Positions 48,268 through 60,369 of a stretch of DNA of 64,000 nt are shown here, in pieces. The notes under the pieces were generated by a model, which saw only the letters and a list, made by a program, of their open reading frames with translations, was not told the origin of the DNA and did no database searches. Position numbers and translations under genes: made by a program. Within the stretch, counting starts at the first letter, position 1. Each line of letters starts with the position of its first letter. The stretch comes from Cantharellus purpuraceus (lineage: Eukaryota > Basidiomycota > Agaricomycetes > Cantharellales > Hydnaceae), in NCBI GenBank assembly GCA_025174535.1, contig JALBUN010000028.1:83208-147207 (forward strand), given 5' to 3'.

Positions 48268-49750
48268 TCATCCTCGTGTCTTTGTCTTCATTTTCTCGGC
48301 GAACGCTTTCGCCTCCCCCTTCATTTTCTGCACGAACGACGGCTGGAGTTCCGACAAAGATTAACGTAATCAACAACGAATGGTCAGCATGTGCACAAGG
48401 TGGGCGTAAAGGGACAAGTCGCACCTTGCTGGTATGACCTTCACTTCCATTTTCTGCAATGCCGCCTTTCGCGAGACCGTCTCCACTTGAAGTGTTGCGA
48501 CCAGCTTCATGTGAATCGGTTCCATGCCGGGAATTGTCGCCATCACCGCCTTCTGTTCGGTATGGTGGGCTAATGTTGGCCATCACGTCTTTGTTGGCGT
48601 CGCCATTCGGATTGCCTTTCGTATTAGACACTGTTCCGGATGTAGCTCCAACATCCGTACCCCCATCACCTCTGCCCATTGTCGTATTACGATCGGCGTG
48701 AGCTGCAGCCTGCGCATCACTGTCAGGCGATGTTAGCGTGCCCGTACTAGAGACAGGGCTCAATTGGGGAGAGGCCGTCGTAGCGGGATTCTCATATCTG
48801 AAGGGATTTTTGTTTTCCCGAGAATTCGCAGGGGAACCAGGTTGCTTGGATCTGAAGGGATTCATGTCCGGATTGGCGCTAGCAGCAGTGGTCAGGTTGT
48901 TGGCTTCTTTGCAGAGAGGGGTGGAGTAAGGAGTGTCCAGGGGTATGGGTGGTGACGCGGATGTAGTTGTAGACAGGGGGGAAGGCTTGTAGGGGGATTG
49001 GGAAATATGAGATGCGCCTGGGGGGGTAGAGCGACATGATTAGCACAAGTCAAAGGAGAAAAACGAGAACCTCTATACCCATGTTCCCTCCACCTTTTCC
49101 TTTGCTCTTGATAGATATTCCCTCGGGGATGTCAGAAACGTCTTCTTCTGCATTGCTCCATGGCAGTGAACCGATTCCCTCGCTTGTTGGGGGTTTGGAC
49201 TCGGAGTCGTGTGTGGGAATAGAAGGTTCATGCTTATGCTCTGCTATATTCCATTCTCAAGTATCCAGGAAAGCCAGAGATCAGCGTACCCGAATCATCC
49301 CTCAGAACACCTACGCCTTCTAACGTGTCAACGACGCTCGTCGGAAGATACTGCCGAGCGGCATGTTCAGCGGAGGCGTAAGCACCCTCAACGCCATGTT
49401 GTGCCGTCAAGTATGCATCTTCCACCCTGTGGTGGGCCGCTACGTATGCATCTGCCACTGTTTGCTTGGCTGTCTCCCCAATATTTGTTGGTGTCGATGA
49501 TACTTCCGCTGGAGGACAAAGTGAATATGACAGGAAGAACATGGGAGAAAGGAGTCGTACTCATCGAGGCTCTCGGGAACGCTCCAGGTAGCTCAGGTCC
49601 AGGTGTCGTTACATTACTCCTGTCGCCTGTTGCTGTCCCGCTCGACGTGCTCGTCTGCTGATCGATGGCGCTCTCTGTCTCCTTGGCCCATTCACCTGCA
49701 AGAGACGCAGACGGTGTAGCATTCGTGGGTGAGTGAGAGGTGGTAGTCAT
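48268..49750 (-). CDS. Hypothetical protein with amphipathic Ala-rich repeats and NPF motifs
   Basis: Starts MTTTSHSPTNATPSASLAGE at 49750. After one intron an Ala/Tyr/His-rich amphipathic stretch appears (AKQTVADAYVAAHHRVED then two similar units to RQYLPTSVVDTLEGVG), which resembles lipid-binding or LEA-like 11-mer repeats. Another intron follows, then a long disordered Ser/Asn/Gly segment containing two NPF motifs (MNPFRSKQ and NKNPFRYENP). The frame upstream of the NPF methionine is open to an acceptor near 49020, so these parts form one gene. A final intron leads to PSFVQKMKGEAKAFAEKMK and a stop at 48268. NPF is the usual ligand of EH-domain endocytic proteins, but that role is inference. 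No signal peptide. Confidence 0.6.
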
Positions 49751-50404
49751 TGTTGAAAGGAGAAATTGTGGAGTTCAGCCATTTCGTTCCTGCTATTCTC
49801 TTGACGTTCTGGTGATGTCATAGCTGCAGGTCCTTATGGGCGCATTCTTGCACGAGCCATTACTCCTTCGCATAATACTTTCCGAAATCACGCCTCCTGT
49901 GCACTACCAGTCAAATATTGCAGTGTGGAGACATGCCTTCTCGACTCATCGCGGCCCAATGCAGAGTAGCTCGGTCGCGCCTTGCAAAAGGGCGTTCGTT
50001 TTTCATGGACCGACGCGAACGTGCACCATATCGGCCTTGCCGAAATATATTCGAGTGGCATCGTAAAGTTGCATCATATATCCCGCTGACAGGACTGTTA
50101 CAATAACCCGAGTTGTTACGACCCAAATACAATAGTCGCCGAATCAATCAGTGAACCAAGAATGTGTCTGAGAATGCTGATGCATCGGCATCGCACACGG
50201 CCAAACGACACGAATAAATATAGTAGTGATCTCCCAGTCGCGTGTGCCCACATAATTCTCCATGCCTTGCTTGCTCTGTGCAAGACAAGATTGTAGGGGA
50301 ATTCAGTCGACGATGTGGCGATATATATAGAATCGGTCAGTTAGTCGGTCCTGATGCAAACGGAAGACTCAACCGGCACTTTTCTCTGATAAGACACAAT
50401 GCCG
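49751..50404. other. Intergenic, about 650 bp
   Basis: No coding sequence recognised; 5' region of the NPF protein and 3' flank of the DUF6533 gene. Confidence 0.5.
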
Positions 50405-52135
50405 CTACACCTGTTCCGCGATGGGCTCGGCACTTGGCGACTGGGAATGGATTTCCTCGAGGCTAGCGCCAGCCACTGGGACATCCGGAGGTCCGACCTC
50501 CGTGGAGAGTTCAATTCCGCGACCCTCATGCTCTGCATTTGTATCTCCGAACTCTGCCATCACGGCATCGTGAAGCCCTTGAGAAGCTGCACGGAAGCTT
50601 TCGAATGAGAGCGTCGGCAAGCTCCAGGTGCCTCGGGTATTGGTGTTGTTGGGGTGCGCATTCCTTTGTTGGAGCTCCAGGTGAAAGCGACATATGACAA
50701 TGGTGGCCACGCTACGTAGATTTGATCATATAAGATAGCATTCTGTGAAAAATGACCAAGGCTACCTCTCTTGCATAATCGAAATAATATTTGAAATGGT
50801 AGGCTAAGTCCGTGCCGTAAAATCAATGAATTAACGCATTGAATCAGAGATCACTCACTCTCGATGATGTCTAGGTGCATCTGATTAGTACTAGTGGTAA
50901 TATTAACAAGAAATTCATTGTACCCTCGAAACCACTGTAGTGACAAGTATAGATATGGAAACGTATCTGTGGGTTATTAATTTTGGAATCATGGGATATA
51001 ACTGCTGAAGGAAATACCCAGCTCTGATAACACCTTTGAATGTTTTTGCAATGTGTTTTGCTTCGGGTGTGTGGTGAAATATCACTTACTTTGTTGAAGC
51101 AGTAGGCCGACAAATGACTTGTTTTGCCCATGTGAGTCCCTATGAAGTCTTCAAGTGCCCAATGTGCTGACAAGGATTGCAATAAGTATCACTATGTCAA
51201 ACATTAGTAATGCGAAATTATTGATGTCATAGACTGTATAGAATCCGATGCATCAGTGATAAGCTCATGAATAGAACTTTCACTTGTCATACGTCTGGTG
51301 TTTGGGATGAGATCAACGTGAAGCTGTATGCTGTCATTCCAACTCACATTCCATAGATTTTGACTTTGGAATCAGCCACGATACACTCATTGAACACTTC
51401 TTTAGGCTGCGGTGGGTGTCATTTCCACAAGCTTAAGAAGGCATGGATACGAGAACATACAATCAATGGTATAACCATGCAACATAATAAAATGATGAGG
51501 ACTGCTAATACAAGCCTTTTGTGATCGGATATTGCATATGCACGTGCCATCCAAAGAGCTGTATAATGCAATATTAGTCGATAACGTGGCCAGCCACTGT
51601 TATATCACCTTGGGCCCCAAAGTAGGGAAGAATACCCATAGCGCCCCAGAGGAAGGACAGAGCATTGCATGTCCTGGATTGCCGTAAGTTAGACATCCCT
51701 TCAAAGGAAGACACTTGCGCCTACTACAATGTACACATCAGATGTATCAAGGACAGACATGGACAGAAACACACCTGGGGTGGGGTATTCAGAAGTCTGT
51801 TGAGTATATATATTATGAAGTACAGGATCGCCGGGTAACGAGACATAAGATAAAGGGCGGTTCCTAATTTTTTTAAAAGTTTTGCGCCAGATATACTCAA
51901 CCTCACATGAAAATGTAAGGAGGGTGTCGTAGAAGATGACAGCTGTATCAATTGACAGTGAATTAGAGGCATTGAACACAAGGAGACATTGGCTCGCCTA
52001 AAGAAGCTATAAGGGCATAATTGTACACTTGGCTGGTCAGACAAATGAGTGACAGAAATTCAGAACCCCAAGGTTAGTGGCGACTTACCCATCTGACATC
52101 GCTTGAATTACGGCGGCTTCTTCCTGCGATGACAT
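50405..52135 (-). CDS. DUF6533 seven-TM-type membrane protein with homopolymer frameshift
   Basis: Basidiomycete-specific membrane protein family; function unknown. Starts MSSQEEAAVIQAMSDG at 52135 with an intron right after. The DUF6533 signature follows: VYNYALIASL, AVIFYDTLLTFSCEVEYIWRKTFK, then LGTALYLMSRYPAILYFIIYIL in the next frame. The switch lies in a run of seven T (plus strand 51868-51874); six would keep the frame. Later hydrophobic segments lie near 51480-51560 and 50930-51000. A cytosolic tail with RFHLELQQRN and TWSLPTLSFESFRAA ends at 50405. Multiple short introns. Either a recent frameshift mutation or a homopolymer error in the assembly. Confidence 0.7.
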
Positions 52136-52226
52136 GGCGATAGAGCAGCTGATCCTTGAGGTGTAACGAGAGGGCTATGATACCAAGAGTGATATTGGGT
52201 CTGAGGTGAACAGAGAGCCTAGGAGG

Positions 52227-52234
52227 CTTATATA
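52227..52234 (-). promoter_or_regulatory. TATA box candidate of the DUF6533 gene
   Basis: TATATAAG on the minus strand, about 92 nt upstream of the start codon at 52135. Confidence 0.5.
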
Positions 52235-55200
52235 TCTGTCAATATATCAAAACATGATCGTGCCGTAGCAGCAGAATCAGTCATAAAGTATGAGAAGCGA
52301 AACAAACGGAAGGTAGCGGTGCTACCGCAACAAACACTACTTCCTCATGTCATCGTCATCGAAGCTGGGTCATGAGATTGGGTCTTTGAAACGTCCCCCC
52401 TGGAACTGGGGTTGGCAAGGGGTTCTGACAAGTGGAGGGGAAGAGAAGGGAGGGAGATTAGCGGTTGTTACTCGTCCACCTCTGTATGGTAACCATCGAC
52501 TGTACCTTGGGGTCAGATGCGATTCTCCGCCTACTGCATTTGTGAATCGGGAATAGACAAGAACGATGAACGGCACGAGGGACATGGTCAAACGGGAGCA
52601 ATTCAACGTATGAGGTGAGGTGGCCCGGCAGCTGGTTTACTTAGGTTAAATGTAAACACACGCAATGAACCGGAGGTCACAGTTTCTTCACATGTTATAC
52701 TATTTGCGTTGGCATGCACATACTACAGTCGAGCGCTATTGCTTTTGTATCTTTGAAATGTTGCACGATGGATGTATCATTATGGTGATCATATTGGGGT
52801 ACGGGCATTTGCGATTACGAATGAACACAGGAAGCAGACTGCGGTTTCACGATAGAATTGAGTCAGGATAGTATAAGGTGTTCCGACCGCATGACTCTGT
52901 GGCTTCGTGATGAAACTTAACTGAGCTGCTCGGACCAAGCACGAGAGTAAATCGGAGTAAGCCGCTGACATAGCACAGCGGCCTTTCAAAAGCGCACCGT
53001 TGTGACTATTATGACCTCTGCGTATAGAAGGTGTGCTATGATGATGCTTTGAGATCTATGCTATTCAACTTGCGTCCGGATGTCCTCTGGCACTTCTTTC
53101 TCTATTGGTTGTTAAGGACAATGCGCACTAGTGGAAAGGCGGGAAGACCAGCGGTTGTCACTCGTGCACCGGTATGTGCGAACGAAGCTTGATGGGCTGT
53201 CAAGCTTGATGAAGCGATTTGACATACAAGAGGTGGTGTATTGGCCGGCAACTGGGTCATAAGCTCATGGCAAGTAAGCCACCTTTTCGATTCAGCGCAT
53301 GTACGTAGTTCACACGAAAAGGTTTTATCATGATGTGATAGGGGTGCCTTGAGATCAGGCAACTGGGTGTCGGGTCGGGACTAACCCTTCGCCGACGGTG
53401 AGTCTCTTCCTGTCCTCATATCTGCTACTATTTCGCCCTCTCCCACCTTATTACTTCCTCTTGTATTGTGTACTGACTCCCCTCTCGCTCTATTAGGTGC
53501 CGTTGGTTTCTTAGCCTCCATTAGCTGTTTCTTCGAAATGCTAGCAGAAGATTGATGTGTCAATTGGCCAGGGAGCTGTCACGATTCAACGTCACTCCTG
53601 CTTATGCCATGCGAATCTATGTAGGAAGACATTGGGAGAGATTATGCCGTCCGCCTATTCACCCGCGTGCCCATACTATTCATAATGCCGTTTCATCTCC
53701 GCCGTACTTGCCATACCTCCCGAAGCTCCTCCAAACACGTAATCAAAACATACCATACATTGCAGTCCAAGCATACCTCCTACATAAACGACTTGCCCCG
53801 GCGCATGTGTTGGGTGGCACGTCATGTCATTTGGAAACCACACGGACGACCTAGGGACAGTGCGAATGTGCGTATGTCTGCGATATACCTCCAATGTGTC
53901 GACAGCCAGGGTCGACTCAGCGGACAGCACTCAAGCCTGATCCTGCCTGATCCTGCGGACTCTGTCGTACATTGCCTTCCGAATTACATCTAGGTGAACT
54001 GATTACGTGGCCTATTGGCACTCTGCTGGAATTGCACCTTGTGCGCACGGGGTGAAATAATTATTGTATAAATGGAGCGTCATAGAGTAGAGGCTACCTC
54101 CATCAAACCGCTTGAATTCCGCATAGGATTTCCCGTGTACCGCTGCAAATAGATGTGAAATTCAATCTGCCCCGTACAAAAACATCAAAGACAAGCTGGC
54201 TCCCTCATGAAGGAATAAATATTCAAATACTCACATACGCTTCGCTCAACAGTCCCGTGGGAATTGTAATGGAAGAGCCGGAAATCATGCTCCCTGGAGA
54301 TTCTGTCGTAAAATCAGCCAGTCTAACTGGAGATCACGAACACTTACTCTTGAAAGGTCATCCATAATACCTGCCGCACGAGCCCCGGCCTCATGTCCCG
54401 TTAATGAGAAGATGTGGCGTGGCATGGTGTGGAACAGCAAGCTCATTACAAGACTACGCAAGGCCCACTCCCTGGGTTTGTCTCTAACGACTGCTGACAT
54501 CACTTTAGTTGAAGACTCTAATTCTTGCCCATGTGAAAGAGGGAAAGCCAGCAGGCTCATGCACAGAGGCTGTCAATCTCAAATGAGGTTCCTTGCGCAC
54601 AGCCATATTTTGGCGCTGTGTTCATCACGATATTCCTATGGATGAAACTTCTGATTGAACAGCATGGGATGGGGATGGTCAAATGATACGAAGTGAGGTG
54701 TGACGAAGACGCCGAGGAAAACGTTGACGATGCGAATGGAGCTTACACGATGTACGTGGACCTAGGGTTTCCGTAGCTTCGCAGGGTGGCAATGCTCCGT
54801 CCCTTGCCGTCCCATCTACCGTCCCCACCGTCCCTCCTCCGTCCCCTCCAGCATCGCCGTCCCCGCCATCCCTCCTCCCCTACCGACCGCTCCCGCCACT
54901 TCACCGTCCCTCCGGTGGCCACCACCATGATGCACTTGGCCGCCACCATCACGTCCCTTCCGGTTGTCACTCGTGACACGTAACACTTCCACTCCTGTCT
55001 ACTTCTCTCGCTCGCTCACATCTTTGCAGTAGGGTCCCCTCAGCAACCTCATGAGCACCACATCCATGTCGCCACTGCGTGATGCAGCTCGCCAGTATGC
55101 CAGGCGAGGGACCATATTTACATCCATCCATGGACGGATGTGGATGCCCGGCCATAGTCGTTTACTAATTTCTCTGACGTCTAGTTGATGACAGTATTGA

Positions 55201-55708
55201 ACGGTGACCATGTTGGAGGCGGTCCACAATTTTACCGCTGACTGCTATGGCAATAACTGCTTATGGAGAGATGTTGCTGAGCAGGTTTTATAAGAGAATA
55301 TCTTGCACACTTGAAACATATTGCAGTTGCTCCCTCATCACTTGGATAGTATTTTAACACCTTCATAGTGTATCTTTCGTTTAGCTTCCACCCTGTTATA
55401 CTTCACGACAGAACTTCTCGTTCTTTCCTATGGGACTTTATCGTCAGACGGTTCCTGAACTCATGACATGGGATGTAGGCACACCTTGCGATAGGCGACG
55501 TTTCCCCTGACCGCTCTCTAGCGTATGACTACATTATTGTTGAAGGTGAGTACCAGGAAAGATGAACACGTGACTTGTGCGCGTGTGGGTTCGAACAAAG
55601 CTTTGTTTGGCTTCTCCGGAGAAGGCAGGTGATTCAACTATCTGTTCCACACGCGCATTCCATTTCCACATCCACGTTCCGCACGTTCCACATCCCTCAG
55701 TTCATTAG
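52235..55708. other. Large intergenic region with a degenerate CCGTCCC-type repeat
   Basis: About 3.5 kb without a supportable gene; several short frames (for example 53552-53854 and 54285-54560 minus) show no motif. At about 54796-54915 the plus strand is a pyrimidine/G microsatellite-like run built on CCGTCCC and CCTCC words. Short similar words (GCGGTTGTYACTCGT) recur near 52464 and 53151, suggesting old dispersed repeats. Confidence 0.45.
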
Positions 55709-55716
55709 TATATAAA
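55709..55716 (+). promoter_or_regulatory. TATA box candidate of the zinc-finger gene
   Basis: TATATAAA followed by a CT-rich initiator-like tract (55719-55750), about 139 nt upstream of the ATG at 55855. Confidence 0.55.
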
Positions 55717-55854
55717 TGTCTCTCTTTCTCAACTCCTCACTTCTCGCGCTCGATAGTCGCGAACGCCTCAGATCACTCGTCTACTTCGTAAAAGCGCATT
55801 TTTGTTCTTTACACCATCTCCCCCATACCTTAGATTCTCTTACTCTTTCCTCTG

Positions 55855-56619
55855 ATGTCGAAGGAGGTTTTCGATCCCTATGCGGGGGGTCCTGACCATC
55901 GCGGCACCACCTCTCACGGACATCGCAGATTGCCACCTCTACATGAAGTCCTAGGCGATGTCCTCCACCAGAGATTCACACCCCGCCTGTCACATCAAGG
56001 GTTGTCTGGTGACCGAAGGACCCAGCCAACCCCCAGCGTTCATGAGCACTCTCAAGAATCAAATCCAATGACACAATATTCAAGGCATTCCTCTTGCAGC
56101 AACACTTATCCTTCTTCAAGTAGCAGTAGTTCATATGCACATGCCACCACTTCTCAGTCCCAGCCTCCTGCGCACTCGTACCATCTCTTGAACTATTCAC
56201 CGGACTGAGGCCTTGTATATCAATCATCTTCGGCACATGACGACCTTGATCCATCAGCATCAAAACCGCGTTTGCCTCCCTCAGATCCAGCACGGAAATA
56301 TATATGCGCTGAGTGTGGGAAACGGTACTTGGACCGTCAGGCAGTGAGAATTCATTCACGCAGACACTCGAGTGAACGACCATTATCATGTACACATCCT
56401 GGCTGTAGCCGACGGTTTCTGTATGCGTGTGAGATGCAGCGCCACATGCGCACACACACTGCCAGCGCCTTTCAAGTAGTTTTGATTGACGATGGAGATC
56501 GAGGACAGGTTGGACGACACGATCATCAAAGTCGTAGCACATCCAGTCGTGGCGGGTCTAGCCGCGAAAGATCCAGTAGAGGTGGTTCTCGTGATGCTTT
56601 GTGGTCGAGCAGTAGCTGA
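55855..56619 (+). pseudogene. C2H2 zinc-finger transcription factor split by an in-frame TGA
   Basis: The frame from ATG 55855 encodes a His/Ser/Pro-rich region (MSKEVFDPYAGGPDHRG...LLNYSPD) and stops at TGA 56206-56208. The same frame continues as GLVYQSSSAHDDLDPSASKPRLPPSDPARK and then two C2H2 fingers: CAECGKRYLDRQAVRIHSRRH and CTHPGCSRRFLYACEMQRHMRTH. A Ser/Arg/Gly-rich tail ends at 56619. Linker and codon style are continuous across the TGA, and I could find no GT-AG intron that removes it while keeping phase. The promoter has a good TATA box. It may be a recently inactivated DNA-binding regulator, an allele, a readthrough case or a sequence error. If translation restarts internally, a finger-only product is possible. 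Confidence 0.65.
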
Positions 56620-56689
56620 CACTTGTGAATGTCTTAATCTCGTTGCTTTTGTTTTCATGTTACTCTCGTTCGCCTGAACTCCTAATGCT

Positions 56690-57440
56690 AATTGGTATTA
56701 TACTCCTGTTATAATTCCCTTCGTCACCCCCGAGTATCCGTACTCGTACTAGCCCCCGTAGCTCACCAATGTAAGCCACTTGAGTGTCGGACATGGCGAC
56801 GCGGACGACGGCGTGCAGCGCCCTTTCTTCGATGTGGCACGCGCCCAGCCTCCCCTGGGCACACCAGGCATCGAAGACATTCAACAACTTCATATTCAGA
56901 TTCAAGTTCAAAATCAGGTGAAGCGGAGCCTGCAAAACTTACAAAATTGGCCTTTACATCAAAGAGCCAGCGCCCGCTGGATGTACTCGACGACGACCGT
57001 AGTCCCACGCCAACATGCACCAGCGCGCCCCCAGGCGAGGCCATGCGTCTCCCCGTGGCAGGGACCACGCTGCCTCCACGCAAGTCGAGCATGCTTGCCC
57101 TCGGGGCCGTGGCCAGGGAGAGGAGCGACGACCAGCGCTCATGCTGCGAATGCAGCGTGGCGTGCGTGGCGGCCCATTGGGGGGCGCAGGTGGAATGGGC
57201 GTGGGGCCCTGGCTGGTGTCCAAGGCATTGCCCCCGCTGCCTGCCGATGGCCTTATGACTCCAGCGAGTGCGGTGCCATGCCCGCAGCCGCGTACGCCGT
57301 CTGGCATTCCAAAAACGGCGTCGCTATCGTCTCTTCTCTCTACCGCATCACCCAAGGGGGATGCGCCAGCCGCGCGTCATTCTGTAGGATGGGCCGGTTC
57401 TCTATCGCTACGGTAAATGTGAATGTGTCCTTCATGAAAT
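56690..57440 (+). other. Possible relic of a disordered coding region
   Basis: Plus-strand frames carry protein-like, low-complexity sequence: SDSSSKSGEAEPAKLTKLAF then LDVLDDDRSPTPTCTSAPPG in one frame. PLPADGLMTPASAVPCPQPR and SLSSLLSTASPKGDAPAA follow in another, up to a stop near 57416. The frame change near 57125 has no obvious intron. Family not recognised. It could be the end of a broken gene related to the zinc-finger locus, or unrelated. Confidence 0.3.
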
Positions 57441-57480
57441 AGTAAGAGCTAACGGTCAGAAAAGTAAATGAATCACGTAC

Positions 57481-58290
57481 CTATTGGTCCTCACGATCGC
57501 TACCTTTCGCCAAGGCGCGCCGTAATTCTTCGTTCTCTTGCTGCAGCTCCTGTACAGTTCTCTCTGCACGCTCTGCACGTTCGTCACTTCTCACTGCATT
57601 CTGTTTGAAGAGTCGTAGCCCGGCCCCCTTGGGTCCAAGAGGATCTGGATCCGCCGCCCGTTTCTCCACGTATATCTTCCGTAGGGCTTCTGTCTTGTCT
57701 ATGTCAATGTGGTACCTCCACACATTCCAGCTTCCCGCCTGGGATGACATGGTCTGCTCAATCCCTCCATCCCCAAATTCCAGTTTTGCGATCGACACAA
57801 TAGTTGATGCAAACCAATAACACATCGTCGTGTTGATCACATAGTTTGGCCTTTGTTCCGAGATCACGGCGACGAGCCGGGTGAATTCCAGCAAGGGAAA
57901 GCGCTGGAATGTATATTGATAAACCGTTTCTGCGAGGCTGGACGTGAGGCGCGTGGTGAGAGAGGATCTTGAAATGCCTTGAACCGTATCATGTGCGGAA
58001 ACCGTCCCGTCTGATAGCGATGGCGATGCGGTGGAAAGTATGGCTTTCGATGCTGCGTTTCGGGCGGGTTGCCTCTCGATAAGCAAGGCACAAGAATATG
58101 AGAGCTCCGCTACGATGAACTCATGTTTGGAATGAGATGGCTCCTTATACCATATCAGTCGCTTGACATGGTACTGAGACCTAACATCGGGATCGGTGTC
58201 GCAAATAGAGGTGAAGAAGAATACGGCATTGTGTTCATGACTGGAAGTGAGGATGGGGATGTATAAATGTTCTGGGGGTCTTTCGTCCAT
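57481..58290 (-). CDS. Hypothetical protein with C-terminal coiled coil
   Basis: Intact single-exon frame of 269 residues from ATG 58290. The N-terminal part (HLYIPILTSSHEHNAVFFFT, VKRLIWYKEPSHSKHEFIVAELSYSCALLIER) and the mid block (EFTRLVAVISEQRPNYVINTTMCYWFASTIV) look like an Agaricomycete-restricted family seen in multiple copies. The last 60 residues (EALRKIYVEKRAADPD, then RAERAERTVQELQQENEELRRA) form a heptad coiled coil. No signal peptide or catalytic motif. Function unknown. It is the only intact gene in the decayed right end. Confidence 0.72.
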   Translation of the reverse strand: MDERPPEHLYIPILTSSHEHNAVFFFTSICDTDPDVRSQYHVKRLIWYKEPSHSKHEFIVAELSYSCALLIERQPARNAASKAILSTASPSLSDGTVSAHDTVQGISRSSLTTRLTSSLAETVYQYTFQRFPLLEFTRLVAVISEQRPNYVINTTMCYWFASTIVSIAKLEFGDGGIEQTMSSQAGSWNVWRYHIDIDKTEALRKIYVEKRAADPDPLGPKGAGLRLFKQNAVRSDERAERAERTVQELQQENEELRRALAKGSDREDQ

Positions 58291-58887
58291 GGGTGGGTAC
58301 AGTTTGAAGTACTTGTAAATGTATGTCTTGATAAAGTCGAATATGTTTTAAATGATTTGGACTAAGATGATATCGATGCCTCATGGAAACTTGCACCCGA
58401 CCGAGAAAGCCCATTGCCCGAGAAGCTTTTGGCCGAATGCCAGTAACTACAACATCATCGCCCCACGACCACGTGACCGCTATGAATCCGGGATCGACAG
58501 ATTTACAAGCCCGAGGTACACGCAAGTCTCTTCTAAGAACATATATCATTTTTGCAGGTACCAATTTGAGGGAATTTGCATATTTAATCACGCCAGTCGT
58601 CGCAAGGATTGAAGACCATTCCTTCGAATAAGTCCTGCAATCTCTGATCAAACTAAAACTTGGCCTCCCAGCTCACCCCGCAACCACACCCACTCCCCTT
58701 GGATTGCAGATTATCAACGACCCTAAAGCTGCTACCAATAAGCTCTGTGCATAGTCGATGATGGAGCCCTTCAGCAGACCGAGGGACACGGCGTCTACTA
58801 CAATAGATGCGGGTCGGTGAGTGGGATGGGTAAATAGACTGTATATGGATTAGAGACGGAAAAAGCAAAGAAAGTAAAAATGACGTA
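58291..58887. other. Intergenic
   Basis: No gene recognised; 5' flank of the coiled-coil gene and 3' flank of the STN1-like relic. Confidence 0.45.
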
Positions 58888-59700
58888 CTAGTCGTCTGGA
58901 GCCCGCTGGCTCCCATTCCCAACACGATACACCCTCTGCTCCCTCTTCAACACATCCAACGCATCCATAGCCGTATACTCCCCCACATGCTCCCACTGCG
59001 CATCCACCCTGCTTAACTACCCGCTCACCTCTGCACCGGTGGGTCCCACCCCCACCGTGGCGCATCCCCCGCCGCGGTACGTCCCGGGTGCCTGTTGACC
59101 CGCAGGGCCACCCGCGCGCTTAGAGCGGTGCGGTTGCGTTCGCACGATGAGCCCCTTGATCGCATCAATGGACAACATGGCGGGTGTCAGTGGAACATAG
59201 GATTCCTCACGTGCTGGCGGGTCAGAGAGATCGCCATCGCCGGGGTCCTAATGCAAGATAAGGCTCGTATCGGCCGTCAGGCCGGGGATGCTGCGACTGG
59301 GAGTCATGTCGGCAGCGTCCAGGGTCAGAGAATGGTGCTGCTGTTGCTGTTGGCTAGCGCGGGATGTCCTCCAAATCCCCGAGCTCACTGTATCCGGAAC
59401 GGCAAGTTCCCAGACAGGTGCGTCATCCTCATGCAAGATAATACCCCCCCTCTTTGTGCAACTCTCGCAACGCCCACATGTACAGCCGTTTCGCCTTTCT
59501 ACCTGATGGCTCTGCAGATATGCGCTTTGACGGGGGCAAGGCATTCCCTTCACCTCGCCTCGCCTCCCTCTCCTCTCGCGCACGTTTCCGTTCCTGTTCG
59601 ACGACAGCGATGTCGGCCAGTTTTGGGACTCGGCGCAAGGAGGAAACCGTGAACCCTTGGCACGCGCTGGTGGCTGAATATAACCACGTGTCCTAGTCCA
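58888..59700 (-). pseudogene. STN1-like (CST telomere-capping complex) gene relic
   Basis: Minus-strand fragment resembling the C-terminal winged-helix half of fungal STN1. Order: GFTVSSLRRVPKLADIAVVE, a basic helix, KAKRLYMWALRELHKEGG, IILHEDDAPVWEL, SYVPLTPAMLS, and finally WEHVGEYTAMDALDVLKREQ with RVYRVGNGS. These match the layout of wHTH1, spacer and wHTH2. Damage: a run of seven C (59444-59450, plus strand) shifts the frame between HKEGG and IILHEDD; TAG at 59250-59248 and TAG at 59019-59017 lie in frame. No OB-fold exon was recognised upstream. STN1 with TEN1 and CTC1/CDC13 protects telomere ends, so an intact copy is expected elsewhere. The family call rests on remembered motif order. 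Confidence 0.6.
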
Positions 59701-60369
59701 CTGCATGGCTCGAGAGTGACGTCCGATTCCCGCAAGAGTCGGTCCTTTGGCCTCAGCGTTGCAGCATCATCTTCAAAGTGATGCCTGGGGTGCTTACATG
59801 ACAGCTCTTCGTCCGCTCCGCTGCAACCAGGCTGAACGCATCGAGAGGGGTCTGACAGCATGTCCATGTACGTACGCCGCCCCCTGAAATCCCGCCCCGT
59901 CATACACACTTCAACGGGCTCCGACACCTCGCTCCCCGCTCTCGACCTTTCCCCTGGCGTCAGTACAGCATCAAATACGGTCTTTAAATATCGAAGCGAG
60001 CTGGAAGCCCGGACACGTACCTAATTGCTTCGACTATTATGAGTTTGGGTGAGCATATAGAGCTGGGTGTGACGGCACGACGAGGGGGAAAATACGGATA
60101 CTGAAACGGACATGGACGTATACTCAGCATCAACCGCTGACCATATGGGGGGACTCTGACGACTCTCATACGGGACCTGGTCTTCTCTATCACCTTCTGG
60201 AGGCAACGCGGCGCTCAGGGGGAGAGGTGCGTGAGGATGGAGATGTGGCGAAAGGATGAGGAGGCGATAGTGACGGCAAGAATGTCGGAGGCAATGCTAC
60301 TTTTGTGAGCATGGATCATCTCGTACTATATCCCTCTCTCTCACGACCTACAGCCAACAGCGCCGCCGC
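59701..60369. other. Region between STN1-like and P450-like relics
   Basis: Open frames exist on the minus strand (for example 59550-59927, with Cys/His words), but no domain is recognised. It may hold decayed 5' exons of the STN1-like gene. Confidence 0.3.

Noticed and set aside
54796..54915. CCGTCCC-rich run as a telomere-like repeat
   Set aside because: Units are irregular and do not match TTAGGG-type telomere repeats on either strand; better called low complexity.
56954..57355. 133-codon minus-strand frame, GC-rich
   Set aside because: Antisense shadow of the biased plus-strand sequence; Arg/Gly/Pro composition without a motif.
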